Source: Bacillota bacterium (GTDB lineage: Bacteria > Bacillota > Clostridia > Lachnospirales > Lachnospiraceae). From it: a DNA stretch of 64,000 nucleotides. Every line of letters starts with the position of its first letter. Position 1 is the stretch's first letter. The notes below the pieces were generated by a model. It saw nothing but the letters and a program-made list of their open reading frames with translations, was not told the DNA's origin and did not search any database. The DNA lies in NCBI GenBank assembly GCA_023415635.1, contig JAEZJV010000040.1:248001-312000 (forward strand), written 5' to 3'. Position numbers and translations under genes: made by a program. Positions 60,801 through 64,000 of the stretch are shown one piece after another.

Positions 60801-61362
60801 GATTCACTGATTTCTGCTCCTGCATTCCATGATCCTGCAGCTCCAGAAAAAAATTATTTTTTCCGAAGATTCCCTGTAATTTCAGCGCCGCCTCCTTAGC
60901 CTCAGCATAAAACCCCCTCCGGATATCTGTTGCAACCTCTCCGGCAAGACATGCACTTAAAGCAATGATTCCCTCACTGAATTGCTGTAATACCTCATAA
61001 TCAATTCTTGGTCTATAATAAAAGCCCTCCAGAAACCCTCTGGAGACTAGCTTCATCAAGTTCTGGTATCCGGTATTGTTCTCTGCTAACAGCACCAGAT
61101 GGTGATACCTCTCCTCGGAAGCACCTGCTTCACGATCAAATCTGGAATTCGGAGCAACATAAACCTCACACCCGATGATTGGCTTAATTCCTTCCGCCAA
61201 ACAGGCTTTGTAGAATTCGATGACACCGTACATAACCCCATGGTCGGTAATCGCCAGACTATCCATCCCCAGCTCCCTGGTACGCGCAACCATTTCCTTA
61301 ATCTTTCCGGAACCATCCAGCAGACTGTATTCTGTATGCACATGTAAATGCGTATAATTCAT
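57859..61362 (-). CDS. dnaE: DNA polymerase III subunit alpha, DnaE type
   Basis: Replicative DNA polymerase of 1167 residues. The PHP domain opens THLHVHTEYSLLDGSGKIKE. The catalytic palm is shown by GPGRGSAAGSIVSY and PDIDIDFCYERRQEVIDYV, where the Asp residues bind metal. A helix-hairpin-helix, an OB-fold (VIGGMVTSKTVKTTRSNSMM) and a short C-terminal domain follow. The ATG at 61362 has GGGAGG six bases upstream; the ATG at 61368 abuts that site and is less likely. Clostridia also carry PolC, so this protein may act in primer extension. Confidence 0.95.
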   Translation of the reverse strand: MNYTHLHVHTEYSLLDGSGKIKEMVARTRELGMDSLAITDHGVMYGVIEFYKACLAEGIKPIIGCEVYVAPNSRFDREAGASEERYHHLVLLAENNTGYQNLMKLVSRGFLEGFYYRPRIDYEVLQQFSEGIIALSACLAGEVATDIRRGFYAEAKEAALKLQGIFGKNNFFLELQDHGMQEQKSVNQALLRLSQDTGIQLVATNDVHYTYAEDADPHDILLCIQTQRKVSDENRMRYEGGQYYLKSPEEMLEIFPYAKEALQNTYDISRRCNVTITFGEYKLPVYPVPVPYTAFDYLKKLCEEGLMERYQPVSQELKERLDYELDTIRNMGFVDYFLIVWDFIKYARDNNIIVGPGRGSAAGSIVSYSLHITDIDPIKYNLLFERFLNPERLTMPDIDIDFCYERRQEVIDYVTDKYGKDKVVQIVTFGTMAARAVIRDVGRALDLPYAQVDTVAKMIPTEIGITIEKALGANKELKQLYETNNEVKYLIDMSKRLEGLPRHTSMHAAGVVIGKESLDEYVPLSRSSDDSVTTQFTMTTLEELGLLKMDFLGLRTLTVIQNAQALVNKAYKKSPSSDREEFDIKKIDYNDQKVYDLISSAKTEGIFQLESAGMKSFMKELKPRNLEDIIAGIALYRPGPMEFIPQYVKGKNEAGHITYECPQLEPILSPTYGCIVYQEQVMQIVRDLAGYSYGRSDLVRRAMSKKKESVMIKERKAFVYGNEEEGVPGCIKNGIPEAVANHIYDEMMDFAKYAFNKSHAAAYAVISYETAYLKAYYPVEFMAALMTSVIENPGKVSEYIYTCRQMGIEILPPDINEGDTVFTVSEGAIRYALSAIKGVGRPVIDAIVAEREQNGPFVDLKDFATRLSGKEVNKRTIESFIKAGVFSKLHQNRRQLMMNYIQILDDIAADKKKSLTGQMTLFDLAGVEEKMDYELTMPEVAEYSKEQLLAFEKEVLGIYVSGHPLEEYEFRIKKNVTANSNDFMIDEDIDRPKVTDGNMEVIGGMVTSKTVKTTRSNSMMAFITLEDLFGNVEVIIFPKDYEKYKSLIESDRKIFVRGKVTVEEEKAAKLICQDIIPFDSIPQEVWIKYNNLSDFQRDEQNLYTLLDQYDGNDTVVIYCEAEKCMKKLPKSRNVKADKVLIQRLMTIYSEENIRITEKSIEKLGKMD

Positions 61363-61942
61363 GTACATCCTCCCTTCCTTTCAAGTATAAAAGAGCTTAA
61401 GTCACTTCTATGTCATACCCGAAGGTACTTCTTATTTATACCTTATCTTTATTTCAGAGTATTTCTACCTTTATTCAAATTATACTTGGCCTTCAGAAGA
61501 CTCCGGCAACCAATCACTCCGATTGACAGGAATTTGTCTGAACGATTATTTATTGACTATTTTATTTCCTGCTTTTAATGGTTAGCTTAATGGTTCTCTC
61601 GTATTATTTTATATCATATTCCACCCGCAATAGCTTGTCAATAAGCCGTATAGACGACTATTCCTACAACTTCCCTAATCATGTCCTCCTCTTTTCTTAT
61701 AGTGTTTATTTAATTAACACCATATAATCCAGAGTATAGATCAGGCTGTTGCTTCAGTGAATATAAAAACATTGCGGGAGTAGTACTATTCCTTGTGAGT
61801 TTTACCACTCAGCCATGTACCTGTCAGCAGTTCCCTTCATAACAGGGAGTACTGCTACGTGCGTTGTAGTAAAAATCTCGAAAGGTATCGTATTGCTTCC
61901 GCAATGTATTCGTTCCTTATATGCAGCAACCGCTATTCCCGC
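61363..61942. other. 580-base non-coding stretch with a structured core
   Basis: No convincing gene. The dnaE leader occupies the first part. A compact core at 61770-61906 is bounded by CATTGCGG and its perfect inverse CCGCAATG, and contains AGCAGT-TCCC paired with GGGA-gt-ACTGCT (61826-61856), a palindromic TAGTACTA and an ATTGC-ttcc-GCAAT hairpin. It lies just beyond the 3' end of the deacetylase gene. It could be a terminator region, a small RNA or a decayed mobile fragment. Confidence 0.45.
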
Positions 61943-63388
61943 CTACCAATTTCGTGCCGGCCGGTCCGGGTCAATGATCTCCTCAATATTAAATAAATCC
62001 TTCAGTCGCTCAGGAAATTGTAACATTGCTTGACCATCAATCGGCCTGCGGCCCATTCGGATATAATCCTTTCTGATCTGCATCCACGGCTTGGAGTTTA
62101 CATTCAAAAACATATCAAAGCCCTGCTGTTTTAAATAATGATATTTGTCACTGGAATATGGTCCAACCGAATGTTCTATATCTGCTCCGAAGGGAAATAC
62201 ATAGATATCCGTCTTACCGATTAGCGGTTCCACTTCCTCCAGCCATCTCTTTGTATCCCTCTTCAAAAGCTCCAGGGACTCCTTCTGAAAATTCTTATGT
62301 CCCCAGCTATGGGAACCGAACTCCCAGCCTTCAGCCTTTAAAGCATCGGCAACCTTCTTTGAAGCTTTTCTGTCCTCCTCGTAGGTGGGTGATGACTGAT
62401 CATTGGTCCGATAACCAAGAATCCCTTCGTAACCGGTTAGGGCAATCAATCCCTTTGCACCCTGATAGGAAAAGTCCGGATGTGCCTCAACAAACTCATC
62501 GAGAATCGGAACAATATCATAAGCACCTGTTATAATGGAACCATCCTCGGCTATCATCTCACAGGATGATTTTCCATTCTCATCTATTATGATCCTTTTT
62601 GCAAAGCCGTCCCCTTCCATATATTCATAATAGCTCACGTCATCGATGGAGAGCACGAAGGGTTTCTTCCCGTTTCTTAGATAAATCTTAGCTTCTGTAT
62701 AGCTTTCTCTATCATCCTCTTCTATTTTATTAACCAGATCAGACATATTAACCAATACATATCCGTCTTCATAGAGCTTCTTAATGATTTCATTGAATTC
62801 CTTAATCGTCGCCATGTACATATTATAGCCCTTGGCTCTACTGTCTCCGTCAAAAGCTTTTTGGGGATCTGCTACCAAGGAATGGAAAAAGATATGATTA
62901 ATCTGGGTGATTGAATCATAAGTACCTCCATATAATACAAGCTCAGTTTTTTCCTTCTCCAATCGTCCAATAGCTTCTGTCAGAACCGGATATACGGAAT
63001 AATTTCCTTCCGAACCTGTATATCCCTGTAATAGCTTTATAGCGTCCTCATATTGATAACCCAGCGCCAAACGGTCTGCTCTGATAATTAAATCTTCCCT
63101 GTCCTTGATTTCCCGATTTAGCATTTCCTGCAGTCGCAGGGCTTCCTGCTCCTCCGGAGTAAGCTTTTCCTTTCCCGCCATGTCCTCCGAGTCGTCCGCT
63201 CCCTTACCATCCTGATGATATTCTGCATTTGCATTCGGTAAGTCTTCGTCTGCCTTCATAGAAACATACCAACGATATGCTCCAAACAAAGCCAGCAGAA
63301 TCACAACCTCTATAGTAAATGCTGCAAATAAACGCGTTGATTTTCTTTGCTCCCGCTTTTCCGGTTTTTGATTATGCTTCGTCATCAT
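61943..63388 (-). CDS. Membrane-anchored NodB-like polysaccharide deacetylase
   Basis: Probable carbohydrate esterase of family 4, 481 residues. A short cytoplasmic basic N-terminus precedes one transmembrane helix (about 22-42), then an extracytoplasmic acidic region and helical segment (about 70-160, with PEEQEALRLQEMLNREIKDR), and the catalytic domain. The metal motif is FVLSIDDVSYYEYM (Asp-Asp near 254), and the second motif is GSHSWGHKNF (His-Ser-x2-His, one residue tighter than classic HSxxxH). FPFGADI follows. GAGAGG precedes ATGATG, so either ATG may be used. It may modify peptidoglycan or wall glycans, but the motif is divergent. Confidence 0.75.
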   Translation of the reverse strand: MMTKHNQKPEKREQRKSTRLFAAFTIEVVILLALFGAYRWYVSMKADEDLPNANAEYHQDGKGADDSEDMAGKEKLTPEEQEALRLQEMLNREIKDREDLIIRADRLALGYQYEDAIKLLQGYTGSEGNYSVYPVLTEAIGRLEKEKTELVLYGGTYDSITQINHIFFHSLVADPQKAFDGDSRAKGYNMYMATIKEFNEIIKKLYEDGYVLVNMSDLVNKIEEDDRESYTEAKIYLRNGKKPFVLSIDDVSYYEYMEGDGFAKRIIIDENGKSSCEMIAEDGSIITGAYDIVPILDEFVEAHPDFSYQGAKGLIALTGYEGILGYRTNDQSSPTYEEDRKASKKVADALKAEGWEFGSHSWGHKNFQKESLELLKRDTKRWLEEVEPLIGKTDIYVFPFGADIEHSVGPYSSDKYHYLKQQGFDMFLNVNSKPWMQIRKDYIRMGRRPIDGQAMLQFPERLKDLFNIEEIIDPDRPARNW

Positions 63389-63614
63389 GTACCTCTCTTT
63401 TAAATCGGAAATGTTTACCTCTTTCTTACATGCCTAAACTGTCTGATAGCTTACTTTTCATTATACCATACCCAACTCTATTATTCCTTACAATAATATT
63501 AATTTACATGGTAATTATTGTTAACAAATTTTTCAATTTTATGTACTTCTACACATAATATTGTAAAAAATTAAGTATTATGACTAAAGTGGTAAAGTCC
63601 CATTTAACTTCAAG

Positions 63615-63643
63615 TTGTGTATAAGGATCACCGGTGTTACAAT
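63615..63643 (+). promoter_or_regulatory. Promoter of the DUF6873-like gene
   Basis: TTGTGT, 17-base spacer ending TGT, TACAAT (extended -10), 23 bases before the ATG. The 277-base gap from 63389 otherwise shows only AT-rich sequence. Confidence 0.6.
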
Positions 63644-63665
63644 AAATCGGAAAGGAAACAAACCG

Positions 63666-64000
63666 ATGAATATAATATTCTTATCTGAAGCAGCCAATCC
63701 GGCATTTATAGAGCATATGAAAACCAGAGGAGCTGTCATTCTTATACCAAGGGATAATCGCTTCGATTCAAGAATAGGCAGTCATGCAGATCTTGTATTG
63801 TCAATTACTGAAGATACCTTAATTATTGATGAATGTGCTTCTAAGAGGATCTTCAGTCAATTAGAGTCCCTGAAAGTCCCTTATGTCGTAGGCAACTCAA
63901 AACTATCTTTGACTTATCCCGGGGATATCGCCTATAACGCCGTAGTAACAGCAGACTCCCTGATTCATAAGCTTGATTATACTAATCCTCTTCTTCTACG
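63666..64000 (+). CDS. DUF6873-type protein, 3' end cut by the window
   Basis: Open reading frame of at least 111 residues, continuing past the end of the window without a stop. It begins MNIIFLSEAANPAFIEHMKT and later has SHADLVLSITEDTLIIDECA, then YPGDIAYNAVVTADSLIHKL and DYTNPLLL. This pattern resembles the DUF6873 GME-fold proteins of Clostridia, which share the fold of guanidino-group-modifying enzymes, but the assignment is from memory and the catalytic residues lie beyond the visible part. AAAGGA lies about nine bases before the ATG. Confidence 0.7.
   Translation, partial: MNIIFLSEAANPAFIEHMKTRGAVILIPRDNRFDSRIGSHADLVLSITEDTLIIDECASKRIFSQLESLKVPYVVGNSKLSLTYPGDIAYNAVVTADSLIHKLDYTNPLLL

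Overview
The window comes from a low-GC, Gram-positive, spore-forming anaerobe of the Clostridia, most likely Lachnospiraceae (relatives of Lachnoclostridium or Anaerocolumna). The evidence is a dipicolinate synthase subunit B gene, a clp operon with mcsA and mcsB, a clostridial dnaE-pfkA pair, an oxygen-sensitive [FeFe]-hydrogenase-like protein beside a hemerythrin, GGAGG-type ribosome binding sites on nearly every gene, and many TTGACA/TATAAT promoters. It reads as ordinary chromosome. I see no prophage, insertion sequence, integrase or CRISPR array.

Layout. 1-3.1 kb: end of dpaB, asnB and a small membrane protein. 3.1-4.7 kb: tgt-yajC. 4.9-7.7 kb: a Cache-HAMP-GGDEF-EAL c-di-GMP enzyme followed by a 16-bp tandem repeat. 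7.7-15.9 kb: fba, a thioesterase, an SDR, an OGG1-type glycosylase, a GNAT, an MFS transporter, an Ldh_2 dehydrogenase and a solo S-component-like membrane protein. 16-18.6 kb: LacI regulator and uxaC (hexuronate use). 18.6-22 kb: HD-GYP protein, GH130 phosphorylase with an unusual operator, and a DUF2752/DUF4234 pair. 22-24.5 kb: tRNA-Trp, radA and two conserved unknowns. 24.6-29.2 kb: GntR-mcsA-mcsB-clpC, the protein arginine phosphorylation and ClpC proteolysis operon, with a GntR-type regulator where CtsR would be expected. 29.2-33.4 kb: two secreted proteins sharing a cadherin-like beta-sandwich domain, one of them a large cell-wall hydrolase. 33.8-36.8 kb: purM-purN-purD. 37-42.4 kb: an ABC exporter pair, an N-terminally extended M29 aminopeptidase, a DUF6142-like protein and VanZ. 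42.7-46.9 kb: membrane-anchored alpha/beta hydrolase, LytTR-DUF3021 module, [FeFe]-hydrogenase-like protein, bacteriohemerythrin. 47-49.6 kb: a large surface protein with Ig-like domains. 49.8-52 kb: GT4 glycosyltransferase and a C_GCAxxG_C_C-GNAT fusion. 52.2-54.1 kb: small acidic membrane protein and an ECF sigma/anti-sigma pair. 54.4-61.4 kb: ABC exporter, DUF523, pfkA, dnaE. 61.4-64 kb: a structured non-coding stretch, a NodB-like polysaccharide deacetylase, and the start of a DUF6873-type protein cut by the window edge.

Most genes are housekeeping. The points worth a second look are the GntR takeover of the clp operon with its paired palindromes, the helically phased GTGCA operator in front of GH130, short GC hairpins abutting the Shine-Dalgarno sequence of four genes, the variant H-cluster motif in the hydrogenase-like protein, the redox-cysteine/GNAT fusion, and the 16-bp tandem array. 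No single locus convinces me as a complete new biological system. The candidates are listed with tests.
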